Part shown: positions 18,767-28,024 of the stretch, piece after piece | Numbering within the stretch: position 1 is the first letter of the stretch | Layout of the letters: each line of letters opens with the position of its first letter | Assembly: GCA_012031965.1 (NCBI GenBank) | Contig: JAAUSC010000017.1 | Location: 1-57,005 of the forward strand | Source of the DNA: Scytonema sp. RU_4_4 | Lineage (GTDB): Bacteria; Cyanobacteriota; Cyanobacteriia; Cyanobacteriales; Nostocaceae | Reading direction: 5' to 3' | DNA: 57,005 bases | The notes under the pieces: generated by a model | Seen by the model: the letters and a program-made list of their open reading frames with translations, nothing else | Databases searched by the model: none | Told to the model about the DNA's origin: nothing | Translations under genes and position numbers: made by a program

Positions 18767-19552
18767 ATGTCAACTGCTTTAATTACTGGTGCTTCTGGTG
18801 GTATTGGTAAAGCCTTTGCAGAAAAATTAGCAGCATATAATACGAATCTTGTTTTAGTTGCTCGTTCCGAAGAACAATTAAAGCAAATTGCCAAACAACT
18901 ACAAGAAAAATACAAAATTAAAGTAGACACTATTGTTAAAGACCTTACAGAAACTGGTGCTACTAATACTGTGTTTGATGCTGTTCAATCAAAGGGATTA
19001 ACGATTGATTTGTTAATCAACAATGCTGGTTTTGCAGAATATGGCGACTTTGCCGAGAGGGACGAAGAACGACAAATTAAGATAGTACAATTGAATGTAT
19101 TGGCATTAGTAGATTTAACTCATAAATTTTTACAAGGAATGCGGCAACGTCGTTCTGGAAGTATTATTAATGTATCTTCCCTCACCGCATTTCAACCAAT
19201 GCCATACCTTTCTGTTTATGCTGCCAGTAAAGCGTTCATTGTCAGCTTTAGTCAAGCACTTTGGGCAGAAAATCGTCACTATGGTGTCCGCGTTTTAGTG
19301 ACTTGTCCAGGACCGGTTCAGACAGGCTTTTTTACAGAAGCGAAGTTTCCCCCAGCGCTTGCAGCTAGAACAAACAAAATATCGACTTCAGAAGAAGTCG
19401 TACGCGAATCATTGAAAGCTTTGGAAAGGGGAGATTCCATCGTTGTTATTGGTGGTATTACAACTCACCTAATCACCAAGTTATCCTCGTTTCTACCTCG
19501 CAAAATTTTACTCAATATTTTAGAAAAACAATTTAAGACAAAAACAGTTTAA
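18767..19552 (+). CDS. Short-chain dehydrogenase/reductase (SDR)
   Basis: A 261-residue classical SDR, an NAD(P)-dependent oxidoreductase of unknown substrate. Residues 4-19 carry the cofactor loop TGASGGIGKAF, NNAGFAEYG lies near 85, and the catalytic Ser is in IINVSSLTAF. The YAASKAFI motif near 155-162 provides Tyr and Lys, and CPGPVQTGF follows. It is closest in pattern to DltE/YqjQ-type SDRs. The C-terminal extension (ITTHLITKLSSFLPRKILL) is hydrophobic and basic and could touch membranes. It is convergent with the S4 gene, with only 26 nt between stops. Confidence 0.85.
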   Translation: MSTALITGASGGIGKAFAEKLAAYNTNLVLVARSEEQLKQIAKQLQEKYKIKVDTIVKDLTETGATNTVFDAVQSKGLTIDLLINNAGFAEYGDFAERDEERQIKIVQLNVLALVDLTHKFLQGMRQRRSGSIINVSSLTAFQPMPYLSVYAASKAFIVSFSQALWAENRHYGVRVLVTCPGPVQTGFFTEAKFPPALAARTNKISTSEEVVRESLKALERGDSIVVIGGITTHLITKLSSFLPRKILLNILEKQFKTKTV

Positions 19553-19578
19553 AGAGAGACGCTTTATGGTGCTTCTGT

Positions 19579-20358
19579 CTACACATACCTTGTTAACTGC
19601 ACACGATAGCGGTCTTTTTTAGTAACAGCAATTTCCCCCACTTCTAAACGTCCTTTACTACGAATGGCGATTAAATCGCCTGTTTTCACTTGAGAACTTG
19701 CAGATGTGATTTCCTTCCAGTTGACGCGCACATCTCCGCCGTCAATTAGCTCAACCATTTTGCTGCGAGACATTCCAAAACCAGCAGAGGCGATCGCATC
19801 TAACCTTAAAGACGCTTCCACAGTGGTGAGTTCTTTTTTCTTCGGTTCCCGCACTTTCAACTCACTCAAATCTATACGCTGAGTTTTCACGGGAACTGAA
19901 CGCACCTGCTTAAGATTCATTTCTAAAAATTCTGCTAACTCCGGCACGACGATGACCTGTGCTCCTCGTTCGCCTAGTACAATAATATCGCCCGTTTTTT
20001 CGCGGACAATCCCAGTTCCCAGCATTGCGCCCAAAAAGTCACGGTGAGTCGCGGTATCAAACAGGAAATTTCCAGCTATGTCTAAGGCGGTGAGAGCAAC
20101 TTGAGATTGATCTAAAGGAATTTCGGAACGGGCGATCGCCACTCTTCTACGTTCAGCCTGCGGATATCCACCCCAAATCACCAACTGCACCTCTGTGAGA
20201 CGGCTGAACACCTGCTGAATTTCAACTAACTCTGGAGGAGACAGAAAATCAGTCAAAACCACTTCCCAAGTTTTGATGGCAAGTTCCGCTTGGTCAATCA
20301 CACGAGCTATACTATCTCGATTTTCAACACCTTTTAAAAGTTCTTCCCTTGGCAGCAT
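19579..20358 (-). CDS. Photosystem II S4 domain protein (YlmH-like RNA-binding)
   Basis: 259 residues. The N-terminal part matches YlmH-type proteins (WGGYPQAERRRVAIAR near residue 80, HRDFLGAMLGTGIVREKTGDI near 135, cut here into two pieces). A C-terminal S4 RNA-binding domain follows, with RLDAIASAGFGMSRSKMVEL (about 185-204) and GDVRVNWKEI. Plant and cyanobacterial members are annotated as photosystem II S4 proteins because of reported effects on PSII, while S4 indicates RNA or ribosome binding. The promoter region contains a 9-bp perfect palindrome at 20404-20424. Confidence 0.85.
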   Translation of the reverse strand: MLPREELLKGVENRDSIARVIDQAELAIKTWEVVLTDFLSPPELVEIQQVFSRLTEVQLVIWGGYPQAERRRVAIARSEIPLDQSQVALTALDIAGNFLFDTATHRDFLGAMLGTGIVREKTGDIIVLGERGAQVIVVPELAEFLEMNLKQVRSVPVKTQRIDLSELKVREPKKKELTTVEASLRLDAIASAGFGMSRSKMVELIDGGDVRVNWKEITSASSQVKTGDLIAIRSKGRLEVGEIAVTKKDRYRVQLTRYV

Positions 20359-20762
20359 AGTAACTAATTATTCAAAACTTTACTTTTTTTTGCTACAATT
20401 TGCCTTGTGGAACGTTTCCACAAGAGTTATGGATGGCTATTCCATTGGCAGTAATGCCTTTGTCGAACCCAAGAAATACCTACTTTTGAGTAAGATAGAT
20501 GGAATAGACAAAACTTGAACAATGCGTTGTAGGTGGGCGTTCAAGTGTGGCGGGACTGTATGGTGCCCGTTTGCCTTAAAGTCTAAATCTTTGTTCAGAT
20601 TAACAAAGTTTTGGATAACCATTTTAAACAGTTATCAGTTATCTAGTTACAACTTAGCAGTTATTAGTGATCCAGTTATGAGGTGAACTACCTACCACCA
20701 ACCGCAAGCGGTATGGTGGTGGCTTCCAACTTCACGGAGGAATACTGATTACTGATTACTGA
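20359..20762. other. Intergenic region with a 9-bp palindrome and heptad repeats
   Basis: Between two minus-strand genes. CTTGTGGAA-CGT-TTCCACAAG (20404-20424) is a perfect palindrome 46 nt upstream of the S4 gene start and is a candidate operator. TGATTAC occurs three times in tandem just before 20763. A stretch around 20520-20600 is G-rich on the plus strand and might encode a structured RNA, but I cannot name one. The two 61-81-codon frames here look random. Confidence 0.45.
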
Positions 20763-21269
20763 TTACTGTTCACCGGGCGCAGCGTAACCTTGAATATTTT
20801 CTGGCTCAAACTGACGTAAAACACGGGTTGCTTGGCGGGTAAGAATTTCAGAACCTTGAACGACAATCAAGTATTTGCCAGCATTTAAGCGGTTGCGGTA
20901 AGGTAAAGCGTCACCGCTTCCAATTAATAAACCAACTCCACCGCCGACAAACAGACTACCCATAGCACCTGCAACAGCGCCCAACAGTCCACCAATGATG
21001 TGATTGCCAATTTTACCAGCCCAAGCAAAAGTGTCCAAGCCAGTGAGAACGCTAAAACCAATACCTGCAAAAAATCCAAACGGTACCAGCCAAAATGCCA
21101 TGAACTGAGTCTGCTTTTTTGCTTGCTCGTTGGGGTCAATCAAACCAAACTCATCAGCAGTTTTATAACCTTTACCTAAAATTGTAGCTTTTATACTTTC
21201 TTTCTCTAAAGCTAGATAAGCAGCTTCTGCTTCGATGCGGTCAGGTAAAACGGCAACAAGGTAATTCAT
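20763..21269 (-). CDS. Conserved glycine-zipper membrane protein
   Basis: A 168-residue protein. Residues 1-50 form a small alpha/beta domain (MNYLVAVLPDRIEAEAAYLAL) like those that sense or regulate in general-stress proteins. Two hydrophobic Gly-rich spans follow, at about 58-80 and 92-120 (GGLLGAVAGAMGSLFVGGG). The C-terminus, beginning YLIVVQGSE, probably completes the alpha/beta domain. This layout is common in cyanobacterial hypothetical proteins. The membrane region would insert as a hairpin. Function unknown. The stop is embedded in heptad repeats. Confidence 0.75.
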   Translation of the reverse strand: MNYLVAVLPDRIEAEAAYLALEKESIKATILGKGYKTADEFGLIDPNEQAKKQTQFMAFWLVPFGFFAGIGFSVLTGLDTFAWAGKIGNHIIGGLLGAVAGAMGSLFVGGGVGLLIGSGDALPYRNRLNAGKYLIVVQGSEILTRQATRVLRQFEPENIQGYAAPGEQ

Positions 21270-21375
21270 TGATGTTGAAACTGAAGTTTTATATAGGGTT
21301 ACGCTCTTATATATAGCAATCCTAAATGATTTGGGTTAACAGTGCATCATATCTAATAAGTCGGTGTGGAGAATA

Positions 21376-21753
21376 TCACTGTACTAAGTCAAGAGGCTCG
21401 CAAAAATTGTTCACATCTTTCTTCAAGACATATATTAAAACAGGCGTTGCCAAAATCTTAGGAAACGTCGGTATTGTTTTGAGATGTTCCATTATTTCCT
21501 TAACTGAGGCGTTAAGCAAATCATCCCGAAATTCTTGTTGACAAATAACAGTACGCCATTTTCGAGCTAAAGCATCCAGCCATTCTGAATTTGCGATTTC
21601 TGGTTCTTGTCCTGCTCGAATAGCTAAAGTTATAGCAGCGTCTTCTAAATCTCCATCACATTCTTCTATGAGATCCAGTGCTTCCATTGCCGTGAGGTCA
21701 TCTGCAACTTGAGAGCGAAACTGTGCAATTTCTTTTGCCGTAACTTTCGTCAT
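21376..21753 (-). CDS. Conserved cyanobacterial hypothetical protein
   Basis: A 125-residue soluble acidic protein, mainly helical. The N-terminus MTKVTAKEIAQFRSQVADDL precedes a segment (MEALDLIEECDGDLEDAAITLAIR, cut here after the first helix) that looks like a UBA/CUE-type three-helix bundle. The C-terminal part ends in KILATPVLIYVLKKDVNN. I recognise the pattern from cyanobacterial genomes but no function is known. It stands alone between the glycine-zipper gene and hgdD. Confidence 0.72.
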   Translation of the reverse strand: MTKVTAKEIAQFRSQVADDLTAMEALDLIEECDGDLEDAAITLAIRAGQEPEIANSEWLDALARKWRTVICQQEFRDDLLNASVKEIMEHLKTIPTFPKILATPVLIYVLKKDVNNFCEPLDLVQ

Positions 21754-21931
21754 CAGATTTTGTTCTATTCAGTTCTGAAGGATTTGTAAAACTTTTGCTC
21801 ATAAAAAGATTGTACTCTGCTACACCCTAAGGAAAAAGCAGAGTACATTCCAAAAACAAATTAAATATTTAACATATTTTGCGACAAGTTTACAGCCTAT
21901 AGTCTATCATCCATAATCTAATGACTGATGA

Positions 21932-24133
21932 CTATTGACCAACTGAGCTTGCTGTTCTAGAGGTAACCGCTCGTTGTAAATTAGCCAGAGCACGATTGTA
22001 ATTCAAAATTGCCGTCACTCTATTGCCTTCAGATGTTGTCAAGTCATTTTCTGCATCAATGACTTCAGTTTGAGTACCCACACCTGCTTGGAATCGCAAG
22101 CGCGCTAGACGCAGAGCCTCTGTAGCCTGTTCAAGAGCAGTATTAGCCGTTTGAACATTCTCCAAATTAGATTGCAATTGAGAATAGGCATTTTCTACGT
22201 CATAGCGAATTTGGTTGCGTTGGTTGGCAAATTGATTTTCAGCAATCCGAATATTCGCTTTTGCTTGAGCGGCTTGAGCTCTTGCTGCTCCACCATCATA
22301 CAAACTCAAACTAGCTTGGACTGCTAGCGAATAGTTATCGTTAGCGTTTATGCGATCATCGAACTGATCCTGTAGCCTATAGCTACCAACCAAACTTACT
22401 TGAGGACCTAGCTGAGCAATCGCTTGGCGTCGTCGTTGCTCAGCAATATTGCGGTTAGCCAAATTCTGTTGCAGTTCCGGACGGTTTTTAAAAGCTAAGA
22501 CCAGAGTTTCTGGGAGCGGAATATTCCACAGACCTGCTATTCCCACTGGGTCCGCCGTACTGACATCAATTGACTGAGGCAAATTCAATATTTGTGCTAA
22601 TCTACGACGAGCAACTCGCTGGTTTGAGAGAGCATTTGTCAGGTTTTGTTGCGAGTTTGCTAAATTGACCTGAGCACGTAGAACATCGAATCGAGTACTC
22701 ACACCAGCTCTTTCTAAAGCTTGTGCATCCCGCAAACTAGCCTGAGCATTTCTCACAGCAGACTGATTAATGCGTACATTTTCATCTGCTTCTTGCAGGT
22801 TGTAGTATTGAGTGGTGACATCCAGGCGGATAACCTCAGATTGACGCTCAACATCCAATTCATCAGAACGTAGCTGTTCTTCAGCTTCTTGAATGCGGGC
22901 TGAGGTTTGTCCAGAGGTGTAGAGATCATATTGCAATTGCGCGGTACCAGAGAAGCTTGTAGTAGAGTATGGAGTAGAGGATGTATCTATTTGATCTGAG
23001 AAACCAGGTCCACTACGAGTTACACTAGTGCTAAGACTGGCAGTAGGTAACAAAGCTGCCTGCTGCTGCTGTAAGGAAGCTCGACTGCGCTCCACAGTCA
23101 GCAATGATATCTGTAGATCCTGATTATTTCGTCGTGCTATCTCCAGAGCTTGTGCCAAACTGATTGGTTGAGTTCCTTGAATCCTCACTTCTTCTGGTTT
23201 GGTAGGAAACTGTAGAGGATTTGGGTTGGCTTTGAGATAATCAGGGATCTGCACCGAACCTGGTGGCGCAGAAGTTGTTGGTGTGGGAGTTGTTGGTACC
23301 GGGGTTGCTGGCGCGGGAGTTGCTGGCGCGGGAGTTGCTGGCGCGGGAGTTGCTGGCGTTGGCGTGGAGGGACCTGCCTGAGCTACCAGATTTCTCGTGG
23401 TATTTTGTTGCGAGCAGGTAGACAATTTCAGGAGCAAAGAAGCAGAACGACCAACCTGAGTTTTACCTTTTCTCGCCTGTTGTGGGCATGACTCCACCTG
23501 TTCTAACAGCTTTGCGACTTCTACTGTCTTACGGGTTGGAGTTTTTGACTCTTTTGGTAAGCGAGCAGAACTTTTCTTTTCTGTAGCAAGCTGCCCAAAA
23601 GAAGATATTTTTTGTTCAATAGAGGAGGCTGGTTTTGAGGTACTATGGTAAGAAGAAACAGGGTTAAAAGAAACTGTATTTTTTGATTCCTCTGTAGCTA
23701 TTGTTGGGTTACTACGTTTATGCATACTAGTCGTAAAGCGATGAATCTTATTTATCAATTCGCTTTGCGTTGAGGTAGGTTTAAAGCTCATAAGCACACC
23801 TTGAACCTCATTTGCAACATTGGCGACTGGTATACCAGTTTTTCCAGTCAATATGACTCCGACACTGCCACTACTGACAGATTTTAAACCATATTCCATA
23901 AGATCAACCGTCGGTAACGCTGTAGCTAAGAAGTTGTTGCTAGCTGTGCGAACCAATTGCGCGTTGATATCGAGAGCAGTTGAGATTTCCTCAGAAGTGG
24001 AAGTCAAAGCACTGGAAGAGGCAAAAAGCTTGACCCCAATGACTGGTACAGGATGAGCCCAAGCAGACTGAGTTACTAATACTGCTGCTGTTACACCAGG
24101 TAAGAAACTACTGAATATTTGTTGTCCTTTCAC
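21932..24133 (-). CDS. hgdD: TolC-family outer membrane channel, HgdD-like
   Basis: A 733-residue outer-membrane efflux protein forming the trimeric exit duct of type I and tripartite exporters. The signal peptide is at residues 1-26. A long Ser/Thr/Pro-rich extension to about 300 ends in tandem TPAPA units. Two homologous TolC repeats follow (about 330-520 and 535-725), with ALEIARRNNQDLQISLL and the coiled-coil helices ERAGVSTRFDVLRAQVNLAN and RFQAGVGTQTEVIDAENDL. In Anabaena PCC 7120 the gene after kaiC is the TolC homologue HgdD, which exports heterocyst glycolipids with DevBCA. The same order here (kaiC stop 71 nt away) supports the name. The N-terminal extension is longer than in ordinary TolC. 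Confidence 0.82.
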   Translation of the reverse strand: MKGQQIFSSFLPGVTAAVLVTQSAWAHPVPVIGVKLFASSSALTSTSEEISTALDINAQLVRTASNNFLATALPTVDLMEYGLKSVSSGSVGVILTGKTGIPVANVANEVQGVLMSFKPTSTQSELINKIHRFTTSMHKRSNPTIATEESKNTVSFNPVSSYHSTSKPASSIEQKISSFGQLATEKKSSARLPKESKTPTRKTVEVAKLLEQVESCPQQARKGKTQVGRSASLLLKLSTCSQQNTTRNLVAQAGPSTPTPATPAPATPAPATPAPATPVPTTPTPTTSAPPGSVQIPDYLKANPNPLQFPTKPEEVRIQGTQPISLAQALEIARRNNQDLQISLLTVERSRASLQQQQAALLPTASLSTSVTRSGPGFSDQIDTSSTPYSTTSFSGTAQLQYDLYTSGQTSARIQEAEEQLRSDELDVERQSEVIRLDVTTQYYNLQEADENVRINQSAVRNAQASLRDAQALERAGVSTRFDVLRAQVNLANSQQNLTNALSNQRVARRRLAQILNLPQSIDVSTADPVGIAGLWNIPLPETLVLAFKNRPELQQNLANRNIAEQRRRQAIAQLGPQVSLVGSYRLQDQFDDRINANDNYSLAVQASLSLYDGGAARAQAAQAKANIRIAENQFANQRNQIRYDVENAYSQLQSNLENVQTANTALEQATEALRLARLRFQAGVGTQTEVIDAENDLTTSEGNRVTAILNYNRALANLQRAVTSRTASSVGQ

Positions 24134-24204
24134 CGCATCCCCTCACACGAAAATTAAGCGGCTGAAACTGTGTTCTCGCCAGAGAACATATCACGATACC
24201 ATGT

Positions 24205-25764
24205 TTAGGAATCGGAACTCTGGTTGTCTTGAAATCCTTTGACAATTCGAGACAGTTCCGCCTTCTCATCGATAGTAACGCGGGTAGGAGCACCACTGAC
24301 AATCCGCTCGTAGTTACGGAAAGAATCTTTAATGTCAGGACCGTCAGCCGTAATATTATACTCGCGAATCGCCTTTTCATGCCACGAACCACGCATTTTA
24401 AAGACGTTGATTGCCCGCGCCATTTCTCCTCGAATTTCTACATACTGTAACATTAAAATTGTGTCTGTAATCGTAGAAATATGAGAATCTGTAATTGAAT
24501 GCGAACCCATAAATTGGTCAGTTGTATTGGTAAAAAAGCCTGTAATTTCTTCTTGCTTAGCATAACCTGTAACGCCAATAACAAATTGCCGGAATGCATT
24601 ATTGCTGACTCCTCGTGCTAGTGCAGAAAGAGAGTCAATGGCAATACGAGATGGTTTAAATTCAGCAATTTCTGACTTAATAATTTGCAGGTGATCTTCC
24701 AAGCCTGTTGATTCTGGATATGTACAAATTATTTTTAGTAAACCTTGACGTTCTAAATCCTCAAATTCAATTCCCCATGAGGAAGCATTGCGAGATAGTT
24801 GTGCGCGTGATTCTTCGTAGGCAAATAATATTGCCCGTTCACCATGAACACAGCCATTTTGCAAAAACTTGCTAACCAATAAAGTCTTACCAGTACCAGT
24901 TGCTCCTGTTGCGAGAATAATCGAATCTTTGAAAAAACCACCGCCACACATTTGATCTAAGGTTGTAACGCCAGAAGAGACCCTTACATTTGAAGACCGT
25001 TGAGTTAAGCGCATTGCTCCCAATGGAAAAATATTAACTCCTGCATTGGTAATTGTAAAAGGATATTCACCTTTCATATGTGTTGTACCACGCAGTTTGA
25101 GTATTTCAATTGTGCGACGGCGACGTTCTCCTTCTAAAACATTACGCACAATGACTACATTATCGGAAACAAATTCTTCTACTCCAAAACAGGCAACCGC
25201 CCCGTATTCTTCCGTGCGTTCTGTAGTTATAATTGTGGTGACATTTAGTAGTTTAAGACGAGCTACGAGACGAAATATTTCTCGCCGCACAACTCCCACA
25301 GCTTCATACTGTTGAAAGACTGCTGTTATTGAGTCAATCGAAACGCGTTTTGCCCTATACTTACGAATCGCGTATTGTAGGCGTTCAATGAGGGCAGAGA
25401 GGTCAAAGTTGCCTACAATATCCTGTCCCTCTGGATCGGGAGAAGCATCAAGTATAAATAACTTTCCTTCACTGATAAGACGTTGCAAGTTCCAGCCAAA
25501 AATACCAGCATTTTTAATAATATCACTAGGAGATTCTTCAAATGTAACAAAGACTCCTGATTCATCAAAGTAGGTAATACCGCTATAAAGGAATTGAAGA
25601 GAAAATAAAGTTTTACCAGTTCCAGAGGTGCCACTAACTAAGGTTGTTCTTCCTGCAGGTAAGCCACCATGACTAATATCGTCAAAGCCCTCTATCATTG
25701 TCCGAATTTTTTCTACACCTTGTGCCAGTGTCTTGTTTGGTTCTAATTTTTCTTTCTCACTCAT
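24205..25764 (-). CDS. kaiC: Circadian clock ATPase/autokinase KaiC
   Basis: 519 residues; hexameric central oscillator. CI has Walker A GTSGTGKT (45-52) and the catalytic EE pair in VTFEESP (76-77). CII has GATGTGKT near 288 and AYEES. The autophosphorylation pair Ser-Thr is in SHISTITDT at about residues 430-431, equivalent to S431/T432 of Synechococcus, with the nearby Thr of HSITDS also present. The C-terminal A-loop and tail (EKAELSRIVKGFQDN) for KaiA binding are intact. It is third in kaiA-kaiB-kaiC, 80 nt after kaiB. All motifs look functional. Confidence 0.98.
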   Translation of the reverse strand: MSEKEKLEPNKTLAQGVEKIRTMIEGFDDISHGGLPAGRTTLVSGTSGTGKTLFSLQFLYSGITYFDESGVFVTFEESPSDIIKNAGIFGWNLQRLISEGKLFILDASPDPEGQDIVGNFDLSALIERLQYAIRKYRAKRVSIDSITAVFQQYEAVGVVRREIFRLVARLKLLNVTTIITTERTEEYGAVACFGVEEFVSDNVVIVRNVLEGERRRRTIEILKLRGTTHMKGEYPFTITNAGVNIFPLGAMRLTQRSSNVRVSSGVTTLDQMCGGGFFKDSIILATGATGTGKTLLVSKFLQNGCVHGERAILFAYEESRAQLSRNASSWGIEFEDLERQGLLKIICTYPESTGLEDHLQIIKSEIAEFKPSRIAIDSLSALARGVSNNAFRQFVIGVTGYAKQEEITGFFTNTTDQFMGSHSITDSHISTITDTILMLQYVEIRGEMARAINVFKMRGSWHEKAIREYNITADGPDIKDSFRNYERIVSGAPTRVTIDEKAELSRIVKGFQDNQSSDS

Positions 25765-25844
25765 GGTTGACTTTTACAAATCGGAAGGAAACCCAGTTCT
25801 TGTATTAATAAAGTGTGTCTTACTGAAATTTTTGATGATAAAAT

Positions 25845-26168
25845 TTACTCTTCAAATTGTTCTTGATCGTCTTCGTTCAATTCTTCATAAAGCAAATCCA
25901 ATCCGATCAATACTCTTTCTCTATCAGAAAGATCTCCGATGATTCTCCGCACTGGTGGAGGCAAAATTTTGGATAATGTCGGTGTCGCTAATATCTTATC
26001 TTCTTCCGCCAGTTGTGGGCTCTTCAGCACGTCAATAACTTTCAAAGCATAAACGCCTTGAAACTCTTGTTCTAGAATATTTTTGAGTGTTTTTAATGCC
26101 CGTACTGAGTTTGTAGTGTTCCCTGCCACATAAAGCTTGAGAACATAGGTTTTTCGTGGTTGATTCAT
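25845..26168 (-). CDS. kaiB: Circadian clock protein KaiB
   Basis: A 107-residue thioredoxin-like fold-switching protein that binds phosphorylated KaiC, sequesters KaiA and recruits output kinases. [19 protein letters not shown] begins at residue 7. [20 protein letters not shown] and [22 protein letters not shown] (cut here) complete the conserved core. The acidic tail [10 protein letters not shown] is usual. It lies 113 nt after kaiA and 80 nt before kaiC on the same strand. Length and motifs match canonical KaiB. Confidence 0.98.
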   Translation of the reverse strand: MNQPRKTYVLKLYVAGNTTNSVRALKTLKNILEQEFQGVYALKVIDVLKSPQLAEEDKILATPTLSKILPPPVRRIIGDLSDRERVLIGLDLLYEELNEDDQEQFEE

Positions 26169-26281
26169 ATTAGGTACAGGACATAAGTACAGACAGAATC
26201 ACAGGATACTTCGATTGATTTTCGTGGAATGAAAAAAGGCGATTTCTACTAGAAGAACGAGTAAACTTCGATGAAGTTATC

Positions 26282-26590
26282 CTATTTAGAAATAGAACAA
26301 CGGTAGAGTTCACACAAATGAGCCAGTATATCTATCAATGTTAAACGGTAATCAAGTAATGCTTCCTCACTTCGTCCTTCTAATTTTAGCTGTTTGGAAA
26401 ATTCGTCGATGAGTTCCATATGAATTTCTATGATTCGGGGCACAGGAATATTAGCATAAAATACTGCATTGATAAATTTATCAATTTTCTCTTTCAGTGT
26501 TTGGTCTGTAGTGGTAAAGTAATCTGTGAGGATATAGCGGTAGTCTGATTTGAGTTGTTGCAACAATGCCTGCTCTTCGGCTCTCGTCAT
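26282..26590 (-). CDS. kaiA: Short KaiA (C-terminal domain only)
   Basis: KaiA stimulates KaiC autophosphorylation by holding the KaiC A-loop open. From the ATG at 26590 (MTRAEEQALLQQLKSDYR) the protein is 102 residues. It consists only of the four-helix dimerising KaiC-binding domain and lacks the pseudo-receiver found in the roughly 284-residue KaiA of Synechococcus. This short form is normal for Nostoc and Anabaena relatives and is a useful taxonomic marker. The frame remains open to a TTG at 26650, but those 20 residues are basic and unlike any KaiA. Genes downstream in the same direction: kaiB, kaiC, hgdD. Confidence 0.93.
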   Translation of the reverse strand: MTRAEEQALLQQLKSDYRYILTDYFTTTDQTLKEKIDKFINAVFYANIPVPRIIEIHMELIDEFSKQLKLEGRSEEALLDYRLTLIDILAHLCELYRCSISK

Positions 26591-28024
26591 TTGTTGAAAA
26601 AAACTGGTGGTTTTTAGCTTGTGGCGTTTAATAGCATAAGAACAATTCAAGCTTAATATTTTATTTATATTTTATAACAGCTACTTGAGTAAATACTAAG
26701 GATCTACCTCCTGTGTCGTATCTGTCACGGAAAATGGCAAAGTTGAGAAACAGTGGCGTGATTGACGTCGCCCATCCGCTCAAATAACCTTTGTCCGCTA
26801 CTTAAACTAGCTTGAGTAGCCCAAAATAGCTTATTTTGCTAAAAAATCGCTATCAATGAGAACATCTGTGTTGATACATCATGTGCTCACCTTCTATTGA
26901 AAAGTTTGGAGCTTCCCGTTAAAGTAGAGTTCAGCCCAGAGCCCAAGCAGCCGCTCTAAACTATTCGCTATACATACTGCTCTCATTGATAACTCAATAC
27001 GGTTGCTGATAAGATAACTTGCAAGAAGATAACCCTTGTCTTGAGGTTGCATACAACGTCAAGACACATGTGAAATCTCCAAAAACAATCCTTAATTGAA
27101 CGGTATTGGGTGATGAACTAGAAAACATTTTTGTAGTCAATATCAAGTGGGGAGCAAAATTTCAGATTTGATCAAAGGACTGACTGTGTGTCAATAGCTT
27201 GTACTGAAAAATTAACAATCTGTTGTTGCTACTAAGTTTAGAAAACTTGGTAGAACCTTGAGGAAGCGTTTCCTGTAGAAATGAGCATGATTTTTTAATA
27301 AGTTTACTTTTGTAGCCTCCCACAAATGCCAAGAATTGGGCTAATTTTTGGCGAGAGTGGTTTTGGTTAAATGAGTGGTGGACATTCACTACCATCATTA
27401 ACTGTCCTTAGTGTGGTGTTTAGTTTGTCATTCGCAAATTCATATCTACCTAACTACAGATTTCTTTACTTTACTCATCAATAAGATATTTAAACCAACA
27501 TAAACGATTGTCGCATTCCAAATCATTATAATTCCTAAAGGTTCTATAGCGAATCTTTGGAGCCATAATTGTTGTAGCCATCGCTATCGATTATGAGTTT
27601 CAACACTAGGAAAACACTGGTGTGGATGCCCGTAATGCCCCCAGGGCGGAGAAACAGCCCCACAAGAGCGAAAGCCTCTGTAGACGACTGCGAAACCCGA
27701 TAGCCGTAAGGCGTGGCGTCAGCCATAGGGCTTCTCCAAATTCTCAGGGGAGCTTCTTCAAAGATTGGCGGCTGACTGCAGGATGGAGTCACTTCCACAC
27801 TGCCAAACGGCAAAAGGAAATGCCGTTGTGTAACCACTCTTGCTGGCAAAAAACTGTCAGCAAGGAAGAAGCTCTTTGTCTCTAAAGCATTCAATTTACG
27901 AACAGAATGCTAGAGTCAGTCCTCTTAGAGGAGATAGCTTCATGTATGAACACCTAAAGCTTCTTTGGCAGTTAGCTGGTGGTGCCGGAAGCGCAACCCC
28001 TTAGAAGAGCGACCTCATTGCCAT
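26591..28024. other. Long intergenic region between kaiA and the hybrid kinase gene
   Basis: About 1.4 kb between divergent genes, expected to contain the kai promoter near 26650-26750. It holds one 52-codon minus-strand frame (26894-27052, listed separately), a doubtful 78-codon frame at 27162-27398, and a repeat-rich block at about 27620-27760. That block includes a sequence reading PMADATPYGYRVSQS on the minus strand, a recurrent cyanobacterial palindrome. I see no tRNA or complete mobile element. Confidence 0.5.
26894..27052 (-). CDS. Possible 52-residue small protein
   Basis: An uninterrupted frame from ATG 27052 reading MQPQDKGYLLASYLISNR, then IELSMRAVCIANSLERLLGL and WAELYFNGKLQTFQ. 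The composition is protein-like, with an amphipathic central helix and two aromatic clusters. GGAG lies about 25 nt upstream, too far for a normal ribosome site. I do not recognise it; it could be a remnant of a longer gene. The evidence is only the open frame and residue composition. Confidence 0.22.
   Translation of the reverse strand: MQPQDKGYLLASYLISNRIELSMRAVCIANSLERLLGLWAELYFNGKLQTFQ

Noticed and set aside
20520-20600. Possible SRP, 6S or other housekeeping RNA
   Set aside because: G-rich sequence suggested structure, but the conserved core motifs of SRP RNA and tmRNA are not present and I could not fold a known type.
27162-27398. 78-codon minus-strand frame, perhaps a transposase scrap
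   Set aside because: I could not match it to any transposase motif and it lacks a ribosome site; left as intergenic.
27544-27894. 116-codon frame upstream of the hybrid kinase
   Set aside because: The central part is a recurrent cyanobacterial repeat (PMADATPYGYRVSQS when translated), so the frame is a by-product.
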